Positions 37,632 to 45,156 of a stretch of DNA of 64,000 nucleotides are shown in pieces. The DNA lies in NCBI RefSeq assembly GCF_000424465.1, contig NZ_KE384194.1:180060-244059 (forward strand), given 5' to 3'. A program made the position numbers and the translations under genes. Numbering within the stretch: position 1 is the first letter of the stretch; every line of letters begins with the position of its first letter. Below the pieces are notes generated by a model. The model searched no databases, had not been told where the DNA came from, and saw only the letters and a list, made by a program, of their open reading frames with translations. The DNA comes from Butyrivibrio hungatei NK4A153 (GTDB taxonomy: Bacteria > Bacillota > Clostridia > Lachnospirales > Lachnospiraceae).

Positions 37632-37739
37632 GAATGTCCCCTAAAGCAATATATTTAACTATTTATTGTATATGTTATGGCGGGGTGCCTCTTTATAAAA
37701 ATTTCATTTGATGTTTTTATTGCTGTTTTGGGGACATTC
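37632..37739. repeat. 108-bp inverted-repeat element with GAATGTCCCC ends
   Basis: GAATGTCCCC (37632-37641) and GGGGACATTC (37730-37739) are perfect reverse complements, and pairing continues inward with TAAAGCAAT/ATTGCTGTTTT after a small bulge. The interior is AT-rich and non-coding. It looks like a short palindromic unit or non-autonomous mobile element. Confidence 0.65.
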
Positions 37740-37889
37740 TATCCGAAACGAGAGCCAAAAGGTCTTTACTTTGTGACAATTCCCTGCTAAACCATTTTTT
37801 CGTTCCAAATATGATTTGACGTATATTAATATGTATGAGATACCACTTCGCAAACCCTTGTCTCTACGCTCAAATACAGCGCAAATATA

Positions 37890-38120
37890 TGGTATAATGA
37901 TATTGTAAACAATATCTTTTGTTTATGCTCAATCTGTTGTGATTGTTGTGATGTAAAAATTGTTTGGGATTAATTTTTGAAACTATCTGTAAGACATTCT
38001 GCGAAGATTCGCAGAACCATAGACTAGTAGATAAATTATTCCTCAATCGCCTCCTTCCCGGATTTATATCCTCGAAAGGCATCTCACAAAATCCATCATA
38101 ACAGATAAATCTTAAGATTT
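37890..38120. other. Structured gap upstream of mecA
   Basis: No gene is seen in 37740-38186. It holds an extended -10 (TGGTATAAT, 37890-37898) followed at once by a perfect hairpin GATATTG-4-CAATATC (37899-37916) and TTTT. A second hairpin has arms TTCTGCGAA/TTCGCAGAA (37997-38016), and a 14-bp perfect palindrome with core CTTAAG (38107-38120) is partly repeated at about 38130. A small RNA or regulator sites are possible. Confidence 0.45.
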
Positions 38121-38186
38121 ACCGTCGAAATTTCTTAAGATTTTATGTAGATGCGAATTTATTTTTAAAATATGTCGATACATCTA

Positions 38187-38215
38187 TTGACATAGAAAAC
38201 TCAATAAATTAGTAT
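38187..38215 (+). promoter_or_regulatory. mecA promoter
   Basis: TTGACA (38187-38192), 17-nt spacer, TAGTAT (38210-38215), about 32 nt before the ATG. Confidence 0.65.
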
Positions 38216-38247
38216 CTATGTATTCCAAAGTCAGGAGGTAACGCATC

Positions 38248-39045
38248 ATGAAGATAGAAAAAGTCAACGATCACCAGATTAGATGCACGCTTACCAGAGA
38301 TGACCTTGCGAAACGCGACCTTAAGATAACAGAACTTGCGTATGGTACCGACAAAGCAAAAGAACTTTTCCAAGATATGATGCAGCAAGCAAATATTGCA
38401 TTTGGTTTTGATGCAGAAGATACCCCGCTTATGATAGAGGCTATCCCGATCAATTCCGAATGTATCGTTCTTGTAATCACTAAAGTAGATGATCCTGAGG
38501 AATTGGATACAAGATTTTCCAATTTTGCCCCCTCTATTCACGAAGAAGACGTAGATGATGAGGAATATGAGGATTATGGCGAAGCAGATTACGACGAAAA
38601 TGAGGAAGCAGACGTTTCGTCCCTCTTTAAAAGACTGCAGCACAGCAACTTGAATGAGTATCAGGACTATAATGCAGGAAGCACTTCATCAGATGTAAAA
38701 AAACTTAAGGAAAAGACTTCAAGCGTCAGAAAAAAAGGCCAACCGACCAGAAGAGGCATACAGATTTTTTCCTTTGATTCTTTGCATGAAGCAAGCAAAT
38801 TCGCGGTTATTGTAAGCAAAAAATTTAATGGTGAAAACACATTATATAAAGATGAAACAAAGGGTAAGTTTTACCTGATCCTTCATCAGGGTGATCTTGA
38901 AGATAATCTCTTCAAAAATATCTGTTCCTTATTAACAGAATACGGAACAGCCGAAATCGGAAGCAGTGCCGAGGAACAATATTTATCGGAGCACTTCTCA
39001 ATTGTCTTAAAGGGTAACGCAGTACAGACTCTTTCAAGAATTTGA
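38248..39045 (+). CDS. mecA: MecA adaptor for ClpC
   Basis: A 265-aa adaptor that delivers substrates to the ClpCP protease. The N-terminal substrate-binding domain begins MKIEKVNDHQIRCTLTRDDL. A long acidic linker follows (about residues 95-125), then the C-terminal ClpC-binding domain (IQIFSFDSLHEASKFA, and EHFSIVLKGNAVQTLS at the end). RBS AGGAGG is 9 nt upstream. Single gene ending in a strong bidirectional terminator shared with nifJ. Confidence 0.92.
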   Translation: MKIEKVNDHQIRCTLTRDDLAKRDLKITELAYGTDKAKELFQDMMQQANIAFGFDAEDTPLMIEAIPINSECIVLVITKVDDPEELDTRFSNFAPSIHEEDVDDEEYEDYGEADYDENEEADVSSLFKRLQHSNLNEYQDYNAGSTSSDVKKLKEKTSSVRKKGQPTRRGIQIFSFDSLHEASKFAVIVSKKFNGENTLYKDETKGKFYLILHQGDLEDNLFKNICSLLTEYGTAEIGSSAEEQYLSEHFSIVLKGNAVQTLSRI

Positions 39046-39072
39046 CAGACTAATTTTTTACTAAATAAAATT

Positions 39073-39113
39073 GCCGGAGAAAATGATCTCTCATTTTCTC
39101 CGGCTTTCTTATT
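39073..39113. terminator. Bidirectional terminator between mecA and nifJ
   Basis: Perfect 14-bp stem 39073-39086/39091-39104 followed by TTTCTTATT on the plus strand; it lies just past the nifJ stop on the minus strand. Confidence 0.88.
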
Positions 39114-39123
39114 ATCTTATGAA

Positions 39124-42100
39124 TTACTCATCTCCGTACAGAGAAACAAGTTTTTCAAGATATGCTCTGTGCTCCTTAGCATGCTCAGCTGCTTTTGCAT
39201 TGAGCTCTGCTGCTCTCTCAGGATTCTTGAGCTTAAGTGAAAGGTATCTTACCTCTCCGTCAAGGAAGCTCTGGAAGTCTTCTGTAGCAGGTTTGCTATC
39301 AAGAGTGAACTTCTTGTCTGCCTGAGGATTGAATCTGAACATATCCCAATATCCTGTAGCAACAGCCTTCTTCTCTTCATCCATAACCTTGTTCATGCCG
39401 GCCTTAAGACCCTGGTTGATACAAGGAGCATATGCGATGATAAGTGAAGGTCCCGGATATGCCTCAGCCTCTGAGATTGCCTTGATTGTCTGGTTCATAT
39501 CAGCACCCATAGCAATCTGAGCAACGTAAACATATCCATAGCTCATAGCGATAGAAGCAAGATCCTTCTGCTTAATCTCTTTACCACCTGCAGCGAACTG
39601 CGCAACAGCACCTGTAGGAGTAGCTTTAGATGACTGTCCGCCTGTATTTGAGTAAACCTCAGTGTTAACAACGAGAACGTTTACATCCTTACCGGAAGCA
39701 AGTACGTGGTCGAGACCACCAAATCCGATATCGAATGCCCATCCGTCACCACCGAAGATCCACTGTGACTTCTTAGCTGCGAAGTCTTTATTCTTCTTGA
39801 TGTATTTAGCTGCATCTGAATTGTCGCCTTCAAGAGCTGCGATAAGTTCATTTGTAGCTGCTGTATTCTCAGCACCGTTACTGAATGTATCAAGCCACTT
39901 CTGAGCTGCATCCTTAGCTTTTCCGCCATCGGCTACTACAGTCTCAACCTGCTCTTTGATTGCATCACGAAGTGCGTTCTGAGCAAGTACCATACCCATA
40001 CCAAACTCTGCGTTATCCTCGAACAATGAGTTATCCCATGCAGGTCCGTGACCTTCCGCATTTACGGTATAAGGTGTTGAAGGTGAAGAGTTACCCCAGA
40101 TTGATGTACATCCTGTAGCATTTGCAACGTACATTCTGTCACCAAAGAGCTGAGTAACAAGTTTAACATAAGGTGTCTCACCACAACCTGCGCATGCTCC
40201 CGAGAACTCAAGGAGAGGCTGCTTGAACTGAGATCCTCTGATTGTTGTAGCTTTGAGCTTCTCAACTACATCTTTCTTCTCAGGAAGAGTTACAGCGTAG
40301 TCGAAGTACTTCTGCTCATCCTTATTCTCTGCGATAGCACCCATCTTAAGTGTCTCGCCTGCCTTATTTCCAAGACATACATTTACGCAAGATCCGCATC
40401 CTGTGCAATCAAGAGCCGAAATAACGATTGAGAACTTGTATCCGGGTACACCATTAACATCCTTAGTCTGAAGTCCTTCAGGTGCCTTAGCAACTTCGTC
40501 GTCTGTAAGAGCAACTGTACGGATTGCTGCGTGAGGACATACAAGTGAACAGAAACCACACTCTACGCACTTTGTAGCATCCCACTTAGGAACATTAACT
40601 GCGATGCCTCTCTTCTCGTATGCAGCCGATCCTGAAGGTGTAGCACCGTCAACGTAAGGAAGACAATCTGAAACCTTAAGGTTGTTACCTTCCTGAGCAT
40701 TAACCTTAGTCTGGATATTATTAACGAAGTCGATAACATCCTTTCTGCTTCCCTCAGCCTTCTTGAAGTCAAGGCCTTCATCCTTAGCATCTTTCCAAGA
40801 CTCAGGAATCTCAACCTTGATAAGGTTCTTCGGATCTGCTCCGGCATCGATAGCTGCCCAGTTCTTCTTAACGACATCTTCACCCTTACGACCGTATGTC
40901 TTCTGTGCTGCATCTTTCATGAACTTAATTGCATCATCTTCAGGAATGATCTTTGTAATGTTGAAGAATGCCGACTGAAGAATTGTGTTAATTCTTGTAG
41001 GTCCCATTCCAACTTCAACACCGATCTTAGAACCGTTCATGATATAGAAGTTGATCTTATGATCGTACATGAACTTCTTAACCTGTCCGGGAATCTCAGT
41101 CTCGAGCTGTTCTACTGTCCAAGGGCAGTTAAGAAGGAATGATCCTCCGTCCACAATTTCCTGAACCATGTTGAACTTGCGGATATATGAAGGATTGTGG
41201 CACGCTACGAAGTCTGCCTTCTTGATAAGGTATGTTGACTTGATAGGAGTCTTACCAAATCTAAGGTGAGACATTGTAACACCACCTGACTTCTTAGAGT
41301 CATAATCAAAGTATGCCTGAGCATACATGTCAGTGTTGTCACCGATAATCTTGATAGAGTTCTTGTTTGCACCAACAGTACCGTCAGCACCAAGTCCCCA
41401 GAACTTACAGTTTGTTGTTCCCTCGGGAGTTGTAACGAGAGGAGCACCAACCTTGAGTGAAAGGTTTGTCACGTCATCTTCGATACCGATCGTGAACTCT
41501 TCTTTTTCTGTATTCTCAAATACTGCAACAATCTGTGCAGGTGTTGTATCTTTTGAACCAAGTCCGTAACGTCCGCAGAACACCGGAACGCTTTCGAATT
41601 TTGTTCCCTTAAGAGCAGCGATAACATCAAGAGCAAGAGGCTCGCGATATGATCCGGGCTCTTTAGTTCTGTCGAGAACCTGAATTCTCTTAACAGAATC
41701 AGGAATAGCTGCAACAAGAGCTTTTGCTGAGAAAGGTCTGTAAAGTCTGACTTTTACTACGCCGACTTTTTTGCCCTGTTTCTCAAGGTAATCGATTGTC
41801 TCTTCGATTGTATCGTTTACAGAACCCATAGCAACGATAACTACTTCTGCATTAGGATCTCCATAGTAGTTAAAGAGCTTATAGTCTGTACCAATCTTAG
41901 CATTAACTTTATCCATATACTTCTGAACGATGTCAGGAAGTTCATTATAGCCTGTGTTACAAGCTTCTCTTGTCTGGAAGAAAATGTCGGGATTCTGAGC
42001 AGAGCCCATCTGGCAAGGATGATTGGGATTCAAAGCGTTTGCCTTGAATGCATCAATTGCCTCGTGATTTACCATCTCGTCAAGATCCTTGTAATCCCAC

Positions 42101-42654
42101 ACTTCGATCTTCTGGATCTCGTGCGATGTACGGAATCCGTCAAAGAAATTAATGAAAGGAATGCGTCCTTCGATAGCTGAACAATAAGCAACAGGTGTTA
42201 AGTCCATAACTTCCTGTACACTTGAATCGCAGAGCATTGCGGCACCTGTCTGACGGCAAGCATAAACGTCAGAATGATCACCAAAAATGTTGAGCGCATG
42301 TGAAGCAACACATCGTGCTGATACGTTGAATACTCCGGGGAGTCTTTCACCTGCTACCTTATAAATGTCGGGAATCATAAGAAGAAGTCCCTGAGATGCG
42401 GTATATGTAGATGTAAGAGCACCTACTACCAGTGATCCGTGCACAGCTCCTGCTGCACCGGCCTCAGACTGCATTTCTGTAATCTGAACCGTACGACCGA
42501 AAATATTTTTCTTTCCGGCTGTTGCCCATTCATCTACATGCTCAGGCATAACAGATGAAGGTGTGATAGGGTACATGGCAGCAACTTCTGTAAAAGCATA
42601 TGAAGCGTATGCAGCTGCCTCGTTGCCATCCATGGTTTTCATGTTTCTAGCCAT
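39124..42654 (-). CDS. nifJ: Pyruvate:ferredoxin oxidoreductase
   Basis: Single-chain 1176-aa PFOR that oxidises pyruvate to acetyl-CoA and CO2 and reduces ferredoxin. Domain order: N-terminal pyruvate-binding region (AYAFTEVAAMYPITPSSVMP), the gamma-like domain, the 8Fe ferredoxin insert with CVECGFCSLVCPHAA and CTGCGSCVNVCLG (about residues 690-760), then the TPP domain with CAGCGETPY and GGDGWAFDIGFGGLDHV. RBS GGAGG is 9 nt upstream. Transcribed divergently from a ferredoxin gene, its likely electron acceptor. It runs from a 5' leader of about 150 nt. Confidence 0.98.
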   Translation of the reverse strand: MARNMKTMDGNEAAAYASYAFTEVAAMYPITPSSVMPEHVDEWATAGKKNIFGRTVQITEMQSEAGAAGAVHGSLVVGALTSTYTASQGLLLMIPDIYKVAGERLPGVFNVSARCVASHALNIFGDHSDVYACRQTGAAMLCDSSVQEVMDLTPVAYCSAIEGRIPFINFFDGFRTSHEIQKIEVWDYKDLDEMVNHEAIDAFKANALNPNHPCQMGSAQNPDIFFQTREACNTGYNELPDIVQKYMDKVNAKIGTDYKLFNYYGDPNAEVVIVAMGSVNDTIEETIDYLEKQGKKVGVVKVRLYRPFSAKALVAAIPDSVKRIQVLDRTKEPGSYREPLALDVIAALKGTKFESVPVFCGRYGLGSKDTTPAQIVAVFENTEKEEFTIGIEDDVTNLSLKVGAPLVTTPEGTTNCKFWGLGADGTVGANKNSIKIIGDNTDMYAQAYFDYDSKKSGGVTMSHLRFGKTPIKSTYLIKKADFVACHNPSYIRKFNMVQEIVDGGSFLLNCPWTVEQLETEIPGQVKKFMYDHKINFYIMNGSKIGVEVGMGPTRINTILQSAFFNITKIIPEDDAIKFMKDAAQKTYGRKGEDVVKKNWAAIDAGADPKNLIKVEIPESWKDAKDEGLDFKKAEGSRKDVIDFVNNIQTKVNAQEGNNLKVSDCLPYVDGATPSGSAAYEKRGIAVNVPKWDATKCVECGFCSLVCPHAAIRTVALTDDEVAKAPEGLQTKDVNGVPGYKFSIVISALDCTGCGSCVNVCLGNKAGETLKMGAIAENKDEQKYFDYAVTLPEKKDVVEKLKATTIRGSQFKQPLLEFSGACAGCGETPYVKLVTQLFGDRMYVANATGCTSIWGNSSPSTPYTVNAEGHGPAWDNSLFEDNAEFGMGMVLAQNALRDAIKEQVETVVADGGKAKDAAQKWLDTFSNGAENTAATNELIAALEGDNSDAAKYIKKNKDFAAKKSQWIFGGDGWAFDIGFGGLDHVLASGKDVNVLVVNTEVYSNTGGQSSKATPTGAVAQFAAGGKEIKQKDLASIAMSYGYVYVAQIAMGADMNQTIKAISEAEAYPGPSLIIAYAPCINQGLKAGMNKVMDEEKKAVATGYWDMFRFNPQADKKFTLDSKPATEDFQSFLDGEVRYLSLKLKNPERAAELNAKAAEHAKEHRAYLEKLVSLYGDE

Positions 42655-42807
42655 TTTGTTTCCTCCTACCTTATATTTTGGATTATTTTTGGCACTTTTA
42701 TTAAATTGTGTTAAAAAAAAAGGAATAGTGCAAAAATTCCGTCAGCAAGCTTTCATCTCCGAAAACAGTGCGACGGACTAATTTTCACTCGTATTCTGCC
42801 ATTAACA

Positions 42808-42837
42808 ATACTATCATTAAATTACCTTGGATGTCAA
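42808..42837 (-). promoter_or_regulatory. nifJ promoter with long structured leader
   Basis: TTGACA (42837-42832), 18-nt spacer, TAGTAT (42813-42808). The leader to the ATG is about 150 nt and contains GGAAT-9 nt-ATTCC followed by nine T (42738-42712), a terminator-like element. Its first arm overlaps GACGG, which can instead pair with CCGTC about 30 nt upstream, so an attenuator is possible. Confidence 0.55.
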
Positions 42838-42907
42838 TGATAGCAAGGGTTTGACGACTTTTTAACAAACTCGTTTTCGGTACATTTCGAACGTTATTAT
42901 CTGTTAA

Positions 42908-42925
42908 TTGTTAATTATATAACGT
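42908..42925. promoter_or_regulatory. Rex-like redox operator candidate between nifJ and ferredoxin
   Basis: TTGTTAA-4 nt-ATAACGT matches 11 of 14 positions of the clostridial Rex consensus TTGTTAA-N4-TTAACAA. It overlaps the right arm of a wider perfect inverted repeat AACGTTAT/ATAACGTT (42890-42897 and 42919-42926). Placement between two divergent redox genes makes regulation plausible. Confidence 0.4.
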
Positions 42926-42956
42926 TATTGATTGATAAAAGTTTTCGTTTACTGTA

Positions 42957-43030
42957 TTGCTTAAACGCTTTACTTATTATATGATATAGACGTATCAAAG
43001 GTTGGTAATGGCAAATACCAATCGTTTTTT
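42957..43030 (+). promoter_or_regulatory. Ferredoxin promoter followed by a leader terminator
   Basis: TTGCTT (42957-42962), 17-nt spacer, TATGAT (42980-42985). About 10 nt after the expected start lies GGTTGGTA/TACCAATC (43000-43007 and 43016-43023) and then G plus six T. This is a complete intrinsic terminator ahead of the gene, so expression may need read-through or a second promoter after 43030. Confidence 0.5.
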
Positions 43031-43077
43031 GCTACACTACTTTTATTTATGGCATTTAATGATGGAAGGAGATTATT

Positions 43078-43248
43078 ATGGCATACGTTATTAATGATGG
43101 CTGCATCAGCTGTGGCTCATGCGCTGCTCAGTGTCCTGTTTCTGCAATTTCACAGGGTGACTCACAGTTCGTTATCGACGCAAATACATGCATCGACTGC
43201 GGATCTTGTGCTGCTCAGTGTCCTGTAGGTGCTATCACACAGGGCTAA
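43078..43248 (+). CDS. 2[4Fe-4S] ferredoxin (56 aa)
   Basis: A short clostridial-type ferredoxin beginning MAYVINDGCISCGSCAAQCP and repeating as CIDCGSCAAQCP, then VGAITQG. The two CxxCxxCxxxCP motifs ligate two low-potential [4Fe-4S] clusters. RBS GGAAGGAG is 7 nt upstream and a strong terminator follows at 43266-43310. Being divergent from nifJ, it is the obvious electron carrier for PFOR, feeding hydrogenases or the Rnf/Bcd complexes encoded elsewhere. Confidence 0.97.
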   Translation: MAYVINDGCISCGSCAAQCPVSAISQGDSQFVIDANTCIDCGSCAAQCPVGAITQG

Positions 43249-43265
43249 CGCCAAGCAAGTAAATA

Positions 43266-43310
43266 ATAAAGAGCATTTTCCAAGTTACTTGGATAAATGC
43301 TCTTTTTTAT
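43266..43310 (+). terminator. Terminator of the ferredoxin gene
   Basis: AGAGCATTT (43270-43278) pairs with AAATGCTCT (43295-43303), with an inner CCAAG/CTTGG stem, followed by TTTTT. Confidence 0.88.
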
Positions 43311-43362
43311 TTTCGAATGATTGGCTTTAGCCCTATGAGCTTGCCTCACTATCTTTTCTGCC

Positions 43363-44706
43363 TCAATGCCCCTTCTCCAAGTTCGCAAACTTGGTAAATT
43401 CGGGAAGCCAAAGAAGATCAACCGTTCCGATCGGGCCATTTCTCTGCTTTGCAATGATAATGTCCGCAACACCTTTTTTCTCAGTGTCTTTGTTATAGTA
43501 ATCATCTCTATAAATGAACATTACCATGTCGGCGTCCTGCTCGATAGCTCCGGATTCTCGAAGGTCTGAAAGCATGGGCCTATGATCGGGTCTTTGCTCG
43601 ACCGCACGGGAAAGCTGAGAGAGCGCAACAACCGGTACATTAAGCTCTCTGGCAAGAGCTTTAAGAGATCTTGAAATATCCGATATTTCCTGCTGACGCG
43701 ATTCGGAGCCTCTTCCGGATCCTCCTGTCATAAGCTGCAAGTAATCAATCATGATTATATTAAGGCCATGATCCATCTTATACTTTCTGCACTTTGAACG
43801 AAGTTCCTGAATCGAGATACCGGGAGTATCATCAATAATGAGTTTGGAAGAGCCTACAACATCTGCACTTTCGATGAGATTCTCCCAGTCCATATCAGAC
43901 ATATTACCTGTTCTGATATGCTGTGAATCAACATGAGACTCCATCGCAAGTAGTCTGTTTACAAGCTGTTCCTTTGACATTTCCAGTGAGAATATCGCAA
44001 CACATTTGTTGTCATGGAAAGCCATATGCTCTGCTATATTAAGTACAAAAGCGGTTTTTCCCATTGAAGGTCTGGCCGCGATAAGTATCAGGTCTGAAGG
44101 CTGAAATCCTGCTGTGCTGTAATCAAGATCAAGGAAACCTGTAGAAAGACCTGTAACGTTTCCTTTCATCTTACTTGCCTGCTCGATACGGTTCAGTGCG
44201 TTCATTACTACCTGATCGATAGAAACAAACTCACCTGTATTTCTCTTCTGTGTGATCTGGAAGACGCTCTTTTCAACATCATTAAGTATCCCTTCCATAT
44301 TCTCAGAGTTTGAATAACAGGTATTTATTGTCTCTTCGCTTACACGGATCAATTTTCTGAGAGTGGATTTATCCGCAACAATCTGCGCATAATACTTTAC
44401 ATTCGCAGATGTCGGTACCGCCGAAACAAGTTCTCCGATATATTCGGCACTGCTGACCTGCGGCGGAACATTCTTTTCCCTGAGCCTGTTTTGAAGCGTG
44501 ACAAAATCGACAGCACTTCCTTCACGGTTGAGCTCTACCATTGTCTCAAAAACCGTCCCGAGCTGTCTGTTATAAAAATCGTCCGGATTGACAATCTCAG
44601 ACGCAATTTCTATTGCTTCTTTATCCATCAGCATCGCCCCGACAACAGATTGCTCTGCTTCCAGACTGTTGGGCGCGACACGCTTTAATAGAGTTTCCTC
44701 TGCCAT
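43363..44706 (-). CDS. dnaB: Replicative DNA helicase DnaB (DnaC in Bacillus naming)
   Basis: Hexameric 5'-3' helicase of the replication fork, 447 aa. The N-terminal domain begins NSLEAEQSVVGAMLMDKEAI; the RecA-like motor has Walker A ARPSMGKTAFVLNIA (about residue 210), Walker B IIMIDYLQLM and SLKALARELNVPVVALSQLS. It starts 3 nt after the rplI stop. gdpP-rplI-dnaB is a conserved Firmicutes block (yybT-rplI-dnaC). Its loader is encoded at 23965-24948. Confidence 0.97.
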   Translation of the reverse strand: MAEETLLKRVAPNSLEAEQSVVGAMLMDKEAIEIASEIVNPDDFYNRQLGTVFETMVELNREGSAVDFVTLQNRLREKNVPPQVSSAEYIGELVSAVPTSANVKYYAQIVADKSTLRKLIRVSEETINTCYSNSENMEGILNDVEKSVFQITQKRNTGEFVSIDQVVMNALNRIEQASKMKGNVTGLSTGFLDLDYSTAGFQPSDLILIAARPSMGKTAFVLNIAEHMAFHDNKCVAIFSLEMSKEQLVNRLLAMESHVDSQHIRTGNMSDMDWENLIESADVVGSSKLIIDDTPGISIQELRSKCRKYKMDHGLNIIMIDYLQLMTGGSGRGSESRQQEISDISRSLKALARELNVPVVALSQLSRAVEQRPDHRPMLSDLRESGAIEQDADMVMFIYRDDYYNKDTEKKGVADIIIAKQRNGPIGTVDLLWLPEFTKFANLEKGH

Positions 44707-44709
44707 TTC

Positions 44710-45156
44710 TTATTGTTCCTTTACACTCACTTTTAACACAGTAGTAACCTGAGGATGGAGTTTGACCGGAATCTCATAAGTTCCAAATGACTTTATAGGT
44801 TCCGGCATCTGAAGTTTCTTTTTATCAATATCAAATCCAAACTGAGCTTTTGCAGCTGTTACTATTTCCTTTGTGGAAACGGATCCGAATACTCTTCCGC
44901 CCTCTCCTGCTTTCATTGTGAGCTGTACTGTCTCTTTGCTTATCTTTTCGCCATAAGCTTTGGCTTCATCAAGACGCTGCTGCGCCAAAATTGAATCTCT
45001 TTTCTGCTGATTCTTAAGTTCGTTAAGATTTTTCTGTGTAGCCTCTACACCGAGTTTTTTGGGAATCACAAAGTTCTTTGCATAGCCATCGCTGACTTTT
45101 ACGATCTCACCTTTTTTACCCAAACTCTTTACGTCTTCAAGTAATATAACCTGCAT
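44710..45156 (-). CDS. rplI: 50S ribosomal protein bL9
   Basis: A 148-aa protein. The N-terminal domain MQVILLEDVKSLGKKGEIV, with GYAKNFVIPKKLGVEAT, is the bL9 signature. A connecting helix follows, and the C-terminal rRNA-binding domain contains GEGGRVFGSVSTKEI. The gene abuts the gdpP stop codon; RBS GGAG lies within the gdpP 3' end. Confidence 0.97.
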   Translation of the reverse strand: MQVILLEDVKSLGKKGEIVKVSDGYAKNFVIPKKLGVEATQKNLNELKNQQKRDSILAQQRLDEAKAYGEKISKETVQLTMKAGEGGRVFGSVSTKEIVTAAKAQFGFDIDKKKLQMPEPIKSFGTYEIPVKLHPQVTTVLKVSVKEQ

